64,000 bases of DNA from Nyssa sinensis. Taxonomy: Eukaryota; Streptophyta; Magnoliopsida; Cornales; Nyssaceae. A program made the translations under genes and the position numbers. Location of the stretch: positions 23,690,426 through 23,754,425 of the forward strand of contig CM018050.1 of the NCBI GenBank assembly GCA_008638375.1. Reading direction: 5' to 3'. Positions 1 to 11,736 of this stretch are shown here, in pieces; position 1 is the stretch's first letter, and every line of letters starts with the position of its first letter. The notes beneath the pieces are model-generated. The model ran no database searches. It worked only from the letters and a program-made list of their open reading frames with translations, and was not told the DNA's origin.

Positions 1-719
1 AAAGGAATCTAACTGAATAATTTTATTTTTTGAAACAATGGGTTATTTAGGTTGGTCTTGTTTTTAGTTATTAAAAATTTGAAAAATATGGAAGGAAAAT
101 TAGATTTGAAAAAAAAGAGTATGAAACTGAATAATATTTTTTTGGAAATGAAAATAAAAAAAAAGTATCGAATTGAATTGAATTTTTAATTTTAAATTTA
201 ATTGAGAATAAAGAGGATATAATAAAAAGTACGTAAGTCTTTAAAGAGTGTGCCATATAAGATTTAAAATTAAAGAAAAAAAAGTGTCGGTCCCGTTTTA
301 ATTTATACGTTAATCCTATGTTTGTTTGCCGACTTAACTCTTGATCACCCTGTAAAATTAGTATTTGGATAAAAAATGAAGGGGTTCACTAACAATATCG
401 AAAATAAATAATAACCAATAGTGTAGATAAAATAATGAAAAAAATTTATTAAAATTATTAATCCTATCATTATTAGTAAAAAGAATAATTAATTTATTTT
501 TATCTAATCTATAAAACAAATATGGTTTAAACAATGCCACTTAAGATTAAAAATTTAGACTTTAAAAAGTGTGTCATATTAATTTGTCATTATAGTTAAA
601 ATTTTATATAAAAATTATATTTGTAAAACAATTGTCAATTTTTTTTTTTAAAAAATGATAGAATATTATTGACAAATAAAATACTAATAGAAAAAATGAT
701 AAAAGAAATTCACCCCAAG
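1..719. other. AT-rich intergenic DNA, no gene seen
   Basis: This stretch is very rich in A/T homopolymers. Its open frames are short, low-complexity and on both strands. I see no domain, splice signal or repeat boundary in it. Confidence 0.6.
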
Positions 720-1068
720 CTATATAAAAATTAAATTGATGAAACATTTGTCAATTCTAACTCAACAAGAAAAAAAGATTTTAAGTCCCGTAGAAAGTGA
801 AGGAGGACTTGTGTAATTTGATTTGATTTAATTTTTTTCAATGAAAAATGGCCCTGTGGGGCCCAACAAGCACCACTATTATTGGATGATAGAGAAGCAT
901 TTATTGAAGGAGTAGATTCCCGCTGCCCCGTGGATTAAGGCACTCAAAAGTCTCCATGACATCAATTGCCATATGTACACAGTACATTTATTAGCTATCT
1001 GTTACCACCATTTCTAATTGTTTAAGCGGCTCATGGGTAAACGCAGTTTCAATCTTAAATAATTTGAA
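720..1068. repeat. Dispersed duplicated segment, copy A
   Basis: This segment recurs diverged at about 2735-3050. Shared landmarks are GTAGAAAGT near 791, GCACCACTATTATTGGATGA near 870 and the ATTGCCATAT/TGTACACAG block near 965. Its right edge, about 1020-1068 (CATGGGTAAA followed by CTTAAATAATTTGAA), has a third match near 4905-4955. The unit does not encode protein in any frame I can follow. It may be an old transposon fragment or a duplicated gene flank; the sequence does not decide this. Confidence 0.55.
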
Positions 1069-2239
1069 TTAAATAGTGTGTCTTCAAACCAAGTAGAAAT
1101 ATTTATACATCTGTTATAATTTTAGTGAGTGATTCATGCATTTATATGCATATTATATAATTATTTAATTTTTAAAAAATAAAGCTTAAATAAATCAAAA
1201 AATATATGTATATTATATATGTGATAATTTGTAATTAAGATATCCACTTAAATAAAAAAAAATTTCTTCTACGAAATTTAAAACTAAAAAATTATCCATT
1301 TAAATTTATGATCTATTTGTGGTATTTAATAAATATGAATGACAGAAGAATTTGTATTTAGATTTTTTATTTTTGTTTTGATATTCCAAAATAAAAGGGG
1401 ATGGAGAAAGTATATAAAATTTATAAAATCATGTGGCTCATGAACTCAAATCATTCAAAAATAAAAGAACATTAATATAGCTTATAATTTTAGAAGTATT
1501 ATTCTTCAGGATCGGGTCCTTATAATTAGAAGCTTAAAATGTTAAAGTGGCAACTCTAGATAATACCTTTTTTAATATTAATATACTTTTTTACTTTATC
1601 TCCTATATATATTATATTTATTTTTGTAATGTAAAATTTATAGATAATTAATAAAAAGTCTCTCAAAATAAGTGTTTCAAGGTTATTGTCCAATAAAAAA
1701 ACTTTTTAATTCCAAAAATCTCTAATTTTTAAATTTATCGAGACCAAGTCCAATATGACTGATGTGGCATCATCATTTTTTTTATTCACAAATTTTTCCT
1801 AATTTCTCCTTTTGTGTTTTCTCAAATCCTGATTAAGCCATCGGGACAACATTTCGGATCAATCTTAAAAATATGTGTAATATTTTTTTAAGGAATTTCT
1901 CAAAATAGAGAATTTTCTCTGTCTAAGAAAATAGAGAATTTTCTCTATCTTGATTTTGTGGACAAAATTTTTGATGAAAATTCTTTGTCAAAAAAACACG
2001 ATATATTTTTTTTTTTAACAGATTTTCCTATGCAATATGAATCTTGTTTGATAGATCTTGATTTTTAGAGTTCAAATATATAATTTTTTATAAAAAAAAT
2101 TGACTTATATAATGTAAGTTATTTAATTTTGAAATTTCAAAAATAAAAAACATCGCTCGAGCTGATTAGGGTTGAAGGAAGTTCTTTCCACGGTGTTTTT
2201 GCAAGGAATGCTATTTTTGTCAACAAAATCCCTAAGATT
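1069..2239. other. AT-rich intergenic DNA with a short tandem duplication
   Basis: No gene is visible. At about 1893-1945 a unit of about 24 bases containing AAAATAGAGAATTTTCTCT is present twice in tandem. Each copy holds the inverted repeat AGAGAATTTTCTCT. Confidence 0.5.
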
Positions 2240-2352
2240 TTTTTGGGTTAAAGTATTTTGGGTTGAACCTTGTGCTAATATGGAGGACCTATGGTTGAAG
2301 TATTTCGGGTTAAAGTATTTTGGGTATGGAGGACCTATGGTTGAATTTCCCT
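2240..2352. repeat. Minisatellite of GGGTTAAAGTATTTT and TATGGAGGACCTATGGTTGAA modules
   Basis: Two modules alternate: GGGTTAAAGTATTTTGGGT (near 2245 and 2308) and ATGGAGGACCTATGGTTGAA (near 2280 and 2325). A short open frame through the area is a by-product of the repeat and is not called as a gene. Confidence 0.6.
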
Positions 2353-2734
2353 AAAAATTTATTTATTTTCAACACAAGAGGGTATATAATGAATGAAACT
2401 CTAATAAGACTTTTTACATTATTTTTTTTTATCTAAATAGATAGGAATAAAATATTAGATTACAATCAAAATAAGACTCAATTAATAGAATTATTATTTT
2501 TTATATGAATTTTGAGACCTTTTTTGTAGAGTTAAATTTTTATTAATCTTGACTTTTAATTTAATTATAATATAAATTTATAAAATTTGAAATCTTTTTG
2601 TAGAGTTAAATTTTTGTCAACTTTAAATTTTTAATTTAATTATAGTATAAATATATAAAATTAGAGAATTTTTTTCTTGTAAGTCAAGTTTAAAACGATT
2701 GTTGAGTCATCCCTCTCCCTTATGTCATTTTAAT

Positions 2735-3050
2735 TAAAAATTTATATAAAACTTTTATTGGTAGACATTTGTGAGTTCTAAATCACAACAAATTTTATAA
2801 TTTTAAGTGCCGTAGAAAGTAAAGGTGGACTTGTCAAGTCACTTTTCTTTATCTCAATTTGATTTTATTTTTTTAAATCAGAAACGGCCGTGTGGGCCGT
2901 GTGGCCCAGCATGCACCACTATTATTGGATGAAAGAGAAACTTTTAATGGAAGATTAGACCCCGCTACCGCGTTGACTAAGGCGTGTTTCATCTCCATGG
3001 CACCAATTGCCATATATGTACACAGAACATGTATCTATTACTTATTATAT
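2735..3050. repeat. Dispersed duplicated segment, copy B
   Basis: Diverged copy of the 720-1030 segment with the same order of landmarks: GTAGAAAGT near 2812, GCACCACTATTATTGGATGA near 2911, and CCATATATGTACACAG near 3010. It ends next to an AT dinucleotide run at 3046-3067. Confidence 0.55.
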
Positions 3051-3067
3051 ATATATATATATATATA
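3046..3067. repeat. (TA)n microsatellite
   Basis: Uninterrupted TA dinucleotide run of about 11 units. Confidence 0.9.
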
Positions 3068-4829
3068 GCTTATATAAAAGCGAGAATTTCACCTATATGC
3101 TTCAAGTTCTTTGTGATTTAAGTTGTTTTATTATTTAAGAGTGAATTTCATTGTAGACTCACAGTATGGTAAGACAATGGCAAGATAGATGCTACGTTGT
3201 TTCATGGTTTAAGCTGTTTTACTATTTAAAAATAGATTCCACAATGAGCTTACAACATAATATGACAGTCACTAGATAGTCATTGCGCACATTTGTTATA
3301 CTTTTCTTTTCTCATTAGCAATTTGTGTTTTAGCTATTTAAGGCGGGAATTTTTTTTTTTTTTTTGAATGAACCAGATCAATGGCATGTTAATCTGTCAT
3401 TCCAATGATATTCTATCATATGTAATATGAATCAATTTTTTTAGTGAGACATAATATATATGGCAAACTGTGATTAAAATGACATATTGTTACGTGATAT
3501 ACCGGACTCATAAAAAAATATTACAATGGGTCCTACAAATTTTTGTCGCTCTAAGAATTTGTATTTCACTTGTTCAATGGTGGATCCCAGATTAGGTCCT
3601 ATAATAAGTTAACTGTCATACACATTTACCATAAATTATTTGAGAAAAAATAATTTGGTCTAATTCTAGCCATTGTCTCTTCTTTCTTATAGGTAGTTAA
3701 GGCTGACTTAAGCGGTGGACTATATTGTCGTTTTAACTGATGAGACTATTTGCATTCAGGGTTCTTTTGGGCAGGTTAAGGTGGTGCAGTATACCATCAT
3801 TTTAAGTGCTTCACCTGTTTTGTTACCCCTCTTGGTTTAAAGCGATGAACCTCTACTTATTAAATTGCACTGTATTCAGATATTTCTTAGTTCCCATTTG
3901 ATTGTGTTCTTTTGAATGGTTTGTGTCACTATAGTAAATACGTGCACGTGCTTGCTTAAGTGTATTTTAGTGTCACATTTCTTCATACTTTATTTATAAT
4001 ATTGCTATTTATAAGTGATAATAGAGGGGTTCATTACATGCCGTCAAACTTGTATAGTTATTTGAAATTCTTTTTTCTGAAGCGTTTATACATTATCATA
4101 TGATAGTTTTTTTTTTTTTAAGTTTTAATAACATTAATATTAAATTTAATAAAATAAAAATATAATGAGATAATAAGTCAAAACTGTCTTCTTTATACAT
4201 ATAATATTTTCTTGTGTAACGGACGGACAAATAATTAAGTATATATTATATATTATATATTAGAGTTGGTCGTTATTTTTCTTTGCCATCTTTGTCCATT
4301 CTTTTGTTATCAGTTTGCAACACTTGCCATTGGCTGGTGGGGCAACGAATGACACATTGAAGCTGATAGGATTTGAAATGATTCGGTGGACAACAAGCAA
4401 GCAGTCATGCGTGGGTTCCATCATAAATGCAAATTTATTTTTACCTTGTAAAAAATATGATTTTTTTATTTTTGTTAATAAAAAGAGCGTGGTATCAAAT
4501 TATGATATTTAATTTTTGAAATGTAAAATGATGATAGATTTTTAGATCGTCAACCGTCAATACAAATTAATTTTTTTGGCCTTAATGAAAAAACGTGATA
4601 TTTGAATATAAGTTTTAAAATTTTAGTATTAATTTTTTTATTACTAAAACTCTAACAACATTTTTTTATGGAATTGTTAATTATCCGCACTAAAAATAAT
4701 TTCTTTTGAGTCTCAATGAAAAATCGTGATGTGAAAGTTCTAAAATTTTAAAATTATTATTATGTCAAAAATGGAGAAACAACCAACAAATCTCTCACGT
4801 AGTCCGTGCACAAAGATTAATGTATATGT

Positions 4830-4835
<6 letters not shown>
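3068..4835. other. Intergenic DNA, weak internal duplication
   Basis: Two diverged copies of a module of about 100 bases lie at about 3105-3200 and 3205-3300 (AGTTGTTTTATTATTTAA... against AGCTGTTTTACTATTTAA..., each followed by a 'ttcca/attcat ... agac/agctta ca' pattern). No coding domain is recognisable. A less AT-rich patch at about 3680-3900 could be a gene-end relic, but I cannot assign it. Confidence 0.35.

Positions 4836-4862
<27 letters not shown>
4836..4862. repeat. (TA)n microsatellite
   Basis: TA dinucleotide run of about 13 units, next to a third partial copy (about 4905-4955) of the CATGGGTAAA block seen at 1033. Confidence 0.85.
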
Positions 4863-4863
<1 letters not shown>

Positions 4864-5099
4864 TAGATATTGATACAACATTTTTTATTGTTTCATAAAC
4901 TGTTTAAGGGGCGCATGGGTAAATGCACTTTTCAATCTCAAATAATTTGAAGTTATAATCTACTATTAATATATTTAATAAAATTGAGAGAAAAAGGTGA
5001 CTAATTGAAATATGGATGGTAAGTATAAGATGACTTATATATTTAGAATTTATAAATATATACACATCATAATGTATAAAGTTGTTTGCTATTCGAATC

Positions 5100-5223
5100 G
5101 TGTAGGATGAACCATAAAGATCGAAATTAGAAGATTTTCATAGATAGAAGTTGTTAGATTGACCTCTATATCCTAATTTTGAGGTCAGTAGGCTCCTTAA
5201 ATCAGTGAGCTGCTCAGTACCCC
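5100..5223 (-). repeat. Remnant of a Tat-type gypsy LTR, left part (split by CACTA)
   Basis: The order of short matches (GAAGATTTTCATAGATAG, CCTCTATATCCTAATTTTGAGG, GTAGG) follows the LTR at 12761-13219 around 13005-13085. The right part of the same LTR resumes after the CACTA element, at 7306. Divergence is high, so the left limit is uncertain. Confidence 0.45.
5221..5223. other. Target-site duplication CCC, left
   Basis: The same three bases occur at 7303-7305, directly after the element's right end. A 3-bp duplication is what CACTA transposases leave. Confidence 0.75.
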
Positions 5224-5239
5224 CACTACAAAAAAAAAG

Positions 5240-5560
5240 ATTATTTGCGACGCTCAGTCTTCGCGACACACGAAAATCGTCGCTAAAAGTTCCTTTTAGC
5301 GACGCACAACTGTGTGTCGCAAATAGTAGGAATAAATTTAAAAAAAAAAAATTGATTCAGGCGCGAAAAATTAGGCACGAATGTATTAGCGATGCACATG
5401 TGGGAATTTGCGACGCACATGGGCGTCGCTAATATGGGTGACGCGCGGTTGGTCGTCGCAAATAGAACAATTAACTGAAACGATGACGTTTTTAAGGAAT
5501 TAGCGACGCATATTACACTCATTAGCGACGCCATATGTGCGTCGCTAATGAGTCCCTATT
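5240..5560. repeat. CACTA left subterminal repeat cluster
   Basis: About ten copies of a GCGACGCAC core in both orientations, spaced by 15-50 bases, for example near 5301, 5390, 5410, 5503 and 5524. Several are separated from an inverted partner by only a few bases, which gives hairpins. Confidence 0.85.
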
Positions 5561-5650
5561 ATACCCAATTCGATCTCTCGCTCTGTCTTAGACGCACTTG
5601 ATCTGTTTCTCTCTCAAACTTAGTCTCCGATCTCCATCTCTCATCTCTTG

Positions 5651-5805
5651 CTGCTTCTCCGTCAATCTCTCGCTCTATCTCCAACGCACGGTTCGGATCG
5701 TAGTTTGAAACCGATCTCTCGCTGCTTTTCCGTCAATCTCTCGCTCTATCTCCAACGCACGGTTTGGATCGTGGTTTGAAACCGATCTCTCGTTGCTTCT
5801 CCGTC
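5651..5805. repeat. 71-bp tandem duplication inside the CACTA element
   Basis: Units at 5651-5721 and 5722-5792 differ at a handful of bases, and a third partial copy follows. The unit is pyrimidine-rich (CTCTCGCTCTATCTCC) and resembles a plant 5' untranslated leader. That would fit a captured host leader, although no coding exon follows. Confidence 0.75.
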
Positions 5806-6589
5806 GATCGCTTTCTCTCTCTGGATCGATCTCTGATCTCTCACTCTCTGATCACCAGTTCACCGTGTTTAAGAAAGGTTAGGCTTTGTGGTTTATTTTT
5901 TTTTATTTTCTTCTGCTTGATTTGAATAAACACGTTTGACATGGTATAAACAGTTTGAAACTTCTCTTTATTACTTTCAATATCATGATTGTTGAAATAA
6001 AAAGTGAAATAATTTTTTTCATATTTTTCTTGAATGTAATAATAGTGAAAACACTGTAACAATGCATTACAACCAACGAAAGCATGCTTTTTAGAGGCTT
6101 AGTTAAGTAAATTGTTTGAAAATTTTGGTTCCTAATGGTGGTCTGAATGCTCATCGTCCTACTGGTAAGGACTCCTACTCGAGATTAGTATTTTAGTTTC
6201 TTTTTATTAGATGTTAATATTTTCTAGTCAATAATAATCAGCCACAGTTATTAGATGTTAATTTTTAACCCTAGGCTCCACTTTGGTTGATGGTGGTTGG
6301 AATTGAGTTGTTTGTGTCTGTGGAAAGGTAACTTATCAGGTTAGCTCAGTTGCTTCATTTGCCAACTGAATTTCTTGGACTGATGGGCTGTTTGGTTGCT
6401 TTTGTTTTGAATTTGAGATTGGATTTCTGACTGAATGTTTGTGTATAACCATTGTTCTTGGCTGCTATCTCTTACTGAATATCAATAAAAATACAGGGAA
6501 AGTCTGTATAATTTTTATTTTAATTAATTGTAAGAAAATAAAAGTATTATATAGATGACTTAAAAAAGGCATATAGTTTTATATATATA

Positions 6590-6612
6590 CTCTCACTCTC
6601 ACTCTCACTCGC
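6590..6612. repeat. (CTCACT)n microsatellite
   Basis: About four hexamer units of CTCACT followed by a CA-rich run, in the CACTA interior. Confidence 0.8.
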
Positions 6613-6964
6613 ACACACATACACACATATATCCAATTTAAATTAAGTTGGCGGAATGCAAACTTGTGGTTGAATGGTCTCTATTTTAAAAGTAAAATTA
6701 TTTAGTTATCATTACATGCAAAAAAAAGTTATTATATTTATTTTGATTGCAAAGTGATCATATTCAAATAAATTTGAAAAGAAAAAATAATTTGAACAAG
6801 ATATTTTTGTCATAATAATAAATGTAGAGTGTAAAACAAAAAAATTCCTACTTTTATATATAGCATGAACCGAATCTATGAAATTAACCTATAATATCAT
6901 ACCATTTGAACAAGATATAAAAATTTTAGAAGATACAAAAGAACCATCTTGTTAGATAACAATA

Positions 6965-7290
6965 TGTCAGTATTGGCGACGCATCAAATCGGGCGTCGCT
7001 AATACTCACTTTTAGCGACGCCTACTGTGCGTCGCTAAAAGTGATTTTTAGCGACGCACAATACGCCCTTGGGTATTATTGGCTACGCACGTATCCAATT
7101 ATTAGCGACGCGTTATGTGCGTTGCTAATAGGTACTTTTAGCGACACCAACAGTTTTGTGCGTCGCTAATAGTATTAGCGATGGCACTTTTTGTGACGCC
7201 TTAGCGACGCACGTTTGTGCGTCGCTAAAGGTCTTTAGCGACGTACAATTGCACTATTAGCGACGCACAAGCGCGTCGCTAATAGTGCAT
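6965..7290. repeat. CACTA right subterminal repeat cluster
   Basis: At least a dozen copies of the GCGACGCAC core in alternating orientation, many as close inverted pairs (for example near 7014/7031, 7201/7217 and 7258/7272). It mirrors the left cluster. Confidence 0.85.
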
Positions 7291-7305
7291 TTTGTTGTAG
7301 TGCCC

Positions 7306-7406
7306 ATTATTCCTATTCGATAGGTACCAACTTGATCGATACCCAAATGACGTTTCGTCTTTATGATTCAAAGCGTAGTAGACATGTGTCAGTTTATGGC
7401 GTATCA
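7306..7406 (-). repeat. Remnant of a Tat-type gypsy LTR, right part
   Basis: It ends TTTATGGCGTATCA, matching the end TTTATGGTATATCA of the LTR at 12761-13219. The bases just outside (7407-7424) read on the minus strand as GAGGAAGAGAAGC, a purine-rich tract where a polypurine tract belongs. It is therefore the 3' LTR of a minus-strand element whose interior begins at 7407. Confidence 0.65.
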
Positions 7407-7880
7407 GCTTCTCTTCCTCGAGCCTTAATTGTTTGGGATTCATCCCACGTTAAGTTTAGGGTCTTGAAACCCCACTCGTGTGGCCATTTAATGTGCCATT
7501 TCAGTTTTAGAGAAGATAATCGTTGATGGGACATTAATATGTCATGATTATGGTGGCTGTCGGTTTGAATTTTGAGACCATCATCACCCTAACTGCTGGG
7601 ACGGTTCGAGGTACGTCATAAGTGCCCTTTTTAAAGGCCTATAAGAGGGGGACTTAGTCCCTTTTGAAAACTTTTATCACTTCCAAAGCAATCCTAAGAA
7701 CTTTGTGCAAAAAAACTCCTAGTTCCCTTTGTAAGGTGATTTTTGGTGTGTCGTTTGATCAAACTCTGACAAGGGATTTCTACTTGGTCAGGTTTGGTTT
7801 ACTTCGTCACCAAACCTTTTTTCACCTTTACATTTAAGTTCCTTTCTTCTACTTTTCTATTTTTTCCTTTTTCTTTGGCT

Positions 7881-9820
7881 ATGGCTACCTTTGATGCCCA
7901 TTCCAGCACTGAGCATGAGTTAGTAGATCGTATGGAAGTAGGGGACCAAGTGGCACTAAGCCTTAAAGTCAGTAGGGGATTTGAGGACTTTGAGGATAGG
8001 CCTGTAGATAGCTTGGAAGTCATCATGGTTGACGCCTTCATTGAGTGTAGGAACAAAGAAGTTGGAACTTCTAGTAGGGGGCATAGGAGGGAGGAAGGAG
8101 AGAGTGCTATTATCCAAACTATGATCGACACCCTCTTAACCACATATGAGTTTCTAGATAATACAACTTATAGAATCCCAAAGCCTTTTGAGCGCGCATC
8201 TAATATTGTTCATGGGGAGATGTGTGCCTAATTTGAGTGGTTTGAGGCTGGGATACGTTTCCTTTTTCACCCATTAGTTAGTGATTTTTTCTATTGGTTT
8301 CGATTTTGTCCTGCTAAACTGAACATAAATAGTTGGAGGTAGTTGATTGCTTTTCTGGTCTTAGGTTATAAGAATAAGGTGGAGGTTGATCTTGACCTAA
8401 TTAGGAATAGAATGGACCTTAAGTATTTAAAGTTGGAAGGTATGTATTATATGTCTTTCGACAAGGGGTTCAGACCCCTTACCACAATCCCTTCTTCCAA
8501 CAAGACTTGGAAAAAGTAATTTTTCTTTGTGAAATGTGGTTTGGAGTTTGGGGACATTGAGAACCGCACCAATGTCTTTCCTCAGTACACTAGTTTTAAG
8601 GGTGAGCCTATCAACCTTGGGTACTTTTTGGTTTATTTACAATTTTTTAGTTTTGACCACCTTTTTTGTATGCAGATATTAATAACGCTACTTAGAAAAG
8701 GTCAATCTACATAGAGGAGCTTGGAAGGAAATATACCTAGCTACTTCAGTCATTTGACCGCCTTTACGAATAAATCTTAAGAATTGATTCTTTGATGGAG
8801 GCCAAAATTGCCAAGCCAAAGACTACTACCTTGAAGAGGTCAATTATTGCCAACCACCAACCTAGGCAGAAGAAAAAGATCGGGGAGACCTCAACCCCAG
8901 TTCAAGTGGTGGTGCCCCTGAAGAGGAAGAGGGCTTTGTTTGGAGGGGAGTGGTCTCTTGAGAGAATTATGTCCGAGGAAATAGAGTTATCTCCCGCTCG
9001 TCAAGAGGCTCCAATTTATGTCCTAACAGTTACCCGAACAAAAAAGGAGAAGGAAAAGGGTGGAGTCCCTACCTCCGTTCTTAAAGCCATTACTAAATCC
9101 AATACAGAGGTCCTGTAGAAAACTTGGGCAGGCACATGGAAAGTATGCTTAACCAAGCTATCGGGCCATAAGGCCAAGTAAATTTCTAAGGATGTGATGG
9201 TCATTTAGTTGTAAATATCCAGATTACCCCAAATTGGATTCTTTTTTTCTTTTCTGTGAACTGACTATTCTTTTCTTACTTTATAGGCAGCTCATGTTAT
9301 GGTTGTCATTTTGGACAGCCTAGAGGAGATTGAGCACACCCAAAAGTTGTAGGAGGAACTAGACAAAGTCTGCCTTCAGCTGGGGACTACCTAGTCTACA
9401 ACCACTACTACTGAAGGGAGATGGAAAGAGGCAACCAATACTAAGTCTATTATGGAGTCTGAGAATGATGCCCTTGCTGCTAATCTAGAGGCGGCGAGGT
9501 CTGAGGAAAAGGCTACTTTGAAACTGGTTTAGAGTGTGGAAGAAGCCAAGGTCTAGACCAAAAAGGACCCGAAGGTTAAGCTTAACCAACTTGGGGGTGA
9601 TTTAATCAATTATGGCTACCATTTATACAAGAAAAAACTATCGAAACTCTACCCCGACATTGATACCTTGGTGCTGGATGATATTGAGATTTCAGAGGTA
9701 AAGATTGAAAAAGAGGATGAGGCTTTGGAGGATGAAGACCCAGTGGCAGACCCTCCCACTGTTGATTAGCTTGGGATTATTAGTCCTACACTTGAGAAGG
9801 ATCCTGCTCCTACCGATTAG
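7881..9820 (+). pseudogene. Tat-element antisense accessory ORF, 'putative gypsy type transposon' (PF04195-like), decayed copy
   Basis: The frame starts at ATG 7881 (MATFDAHSSTEHE) and runs opposite to the retroelement it belongs to. It is homologous to 13637-15596. Exon 1 (7881-8601) carries the conserved block seen in the other copy as FHPFIREFFNW. It ends AAGG|GTGAGC, and the acceptor TATGCAG closes the intron at 8675. Exon 1 leaves one base over, and reading resumes in frame at 8678, so a phase-1 intron fits. A lysine-rich segment follows at 8792-9118, then a charged, probably coiled-coil C-terminal third. In-frame stops near 8229 and 9116 and several in the last exon show that it is dead. 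The family is known from plant gypsy elements; its function is unknown despite the name 'transposase'. Confidence 0.7.
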
Positions 9821-10113
9821 TAGAACTTTATATATGCACTTCTTTTTGTAATCCTCCAATTTTTTATCAATAAATTTATCTTTTGTTCTAAATTTTGAGT
9901 CTTTATAGCTTGATTGCTTGCATACTGACTTACTAACTTCTAATAATTGAGTAATAGTAGATCATAGTCTTTTGGGTTTTGACACTTACATGAATTGAAC
10001 ACTCAAGAAATTAATATATATTCATAGACATTAGACCTATAACACTTATGAGATTTCATAAGGCTTTTACAGGTTTAGATAGGTGGCAATGCCATATAAA
10101 GCCCATAAGTTAA
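9821..10113. repeat. Tail and degenerate 64-bp-type repeats of the Tat remnant
   Basis: After the accessory-ORF stop comes a T-rich terminator-like stretch (about 9830-9895), as after 15596 in the complete element. At about 9985-10100 there are one or two poor copies of the 'gacctataacacttatgag...aaggctttta' unit that is tandemly repeated at 15818-16327. The remnant is cut at 10113 by a copia LTR. Confidence 0.55.
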
Positions 10114-11680
10114 TGTTAGGACCACGGGGTCCATTGTTGTAATTAGCTAATCTAGTTATGATAAAACGTGCTTTCAATGTAATCACTATATCAGTCCTAG
10201 GTTTAGAATATCTCAATGCTCATTCTACGCCAAAGGGTTCAAGCTTCATTGTAGTGATTTATTACTAACAGTTTTGGTACTTGAGGGGTAATTGGGTAAT
10301 TTGGACTTTTGTCTTAATTTAGATCTCACACATCGCATGCATAACATATAGTTTATTTTATATCATCATGTGTGAATTTGTCTTATGATTGTGAAATAGA
10401 TTTTCCAAACATGCATATTTCAAACACTTAGGAAAATTAATTTTACAAGACAAGCAAAGAATGGGCACTTTCTGTTACTCGTTCGAACAACTGAAAGGTC
10501 ATTTGCTCATTCTTATTCATTCAAAAAGTTTGAATTCAAATAAAGAGCTGCAACCTTAGACTTTTGCTCATTTGAAGCTCATTCTATATTCGTTCAAATG
10601 AATAAGCTGGTCGTTCAAACTTGCTATCTTCGTTCGAACGAGCACTGCGTAAAATAGTTTTTCAAACTATTTGAGATCCGATCTTCACACAATAAATACA
10701 TGAAAATTCAGAGTTGTGCGGAGAGAACATAGAGAAAACGGAGCATTGAGAGTTCATCATCGTGAGAGCCCTAGAATTGTTAGATCTAAGAGCTTCTATT
10801 GAAGAACTTCATATATGTTGCATATCATGCCTTTCTCAATTGATTTAACAGATTGATTTTGATCAATTCCACATGATCCTACTCATATCAAAGAGCCCCC
10901 AATTCATAATCTCACTATTGGAGAAGAGAGTTCAATCTTGAGGATTCGGCGTTGAGCAATTAGTGGATACTCAGGTTATGTGGATTCATAATTGTGAGAG
11001 GCCCAATCAGAGGAGTTCGAGACCGAAGGTGGATTTGATTGTATAAAGAATTCATCTATGAGGAGCTTGTGGATTCAAAGGAGGTTGACGGAATGAACAC
11101 GTTAAATGGTGCTAGAGGTACTTAAACCATGTCAAGTTTACGTATAATTCAATGTCGATCATAGTGAATTACTTCCTCGAGCATTGGTTGGCTCTAGAGT
11201 TTTCCACTTTTTCCATGATGGTTTTTTCGTTATCATTGTGATTTGCTAAATATAATTGCTTCCGCTTACTTGACAATTTAGGTTTTCATAATTATGTTCA
11301 TAAAATATTGAATTGATAATTGAAAACCTCAATTAGGAAAATTGAATTGTGAATTGAATTGGTGAATTGTTGATTGATCACATAGTTGAATTTGAGTTGA
11401 ATTGATAAATTGATATCTAAATTAAACTTGTGAATCAATTGGGCTTAGTTAAATAGTATTCATTTATCAATACTATATGATTGCATATTTAATGGCTTGG
11501 GACAATTGATAGAATTGTATACATTAGTTGAATATACATTGTAGTTGCAATTCCTTTATTTTTTGTTTGAAATAGTTGGTAGTGTTGTGGTTGAAGAATT
11601 GGAGATATTGAAAAATTCAGCATACCTATTCAACCCCCCTCTTCTAGGTTAGTTTCACACCGGCACCTAAGGCTATAACA
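10114..11680 (+). repeat. Long copia LTR (1,567 bp)
   Basis: It starts TGTTAGGACC and ends CTATAACA, and is followed after three bases by a tRNA-Met-type primer site. Length above 1 kb is seen in some copia groups. Only this LTR of the element is present in the window, so the ends rest on the TG...CA rule and the primer site. Confidence 0.7.
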
Positions 11681-11683
11681 AAG

Positions 11684-11696
11684 TGGTATCAAAGCC
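11684..11696 (+). other. Primer binding site, copia (initiator-Met tRNA type)
   Basis: TGGTATCAAAGCC differs by one base from the usual plant copia primer site TGGTATCAGAGCC and lies three bases after the LTR end. Confidence 0.8.
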
Positions 11697-11736
11697 TTCC
11701 TTCAAAGGCAATTGATTGATATCTTTAGTGTGAACC

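Larger units (their letters stand above)
5224..7302. mobile_element. Non-autonomous CACTA (En/Spm-like) DNA transposon, 2.08 kb
   Basis: The element begins CACTACAAAAAAA and ends with the inverted TTTGTTGTAGTG, flanked by CCC on both sides. Both subterminal regions (about 5240-5560 and 6965-7290) are packed with the motif TTAGCGACGCAC and its complement GTGCGTCGCTAA. These often pair as hairpins, as is usual for CACTA transposase-binding subterminal repeats. The centre (about 5570-6960) has no transposase domain, so movement would need enzymes supplied in trans. It sits inside an older Tat LTR. Confidence 0.9.

Noticed and set aside
5224..9820. Accessory ORF at 7881-9820 as the transposase of the neighbouring CACTA
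   Set aside because: The CACTA ends at 7302 with its inverted repeat and CCC duplication. The ORF lies outside and is homologous to the accessory gene inside Tat-1.
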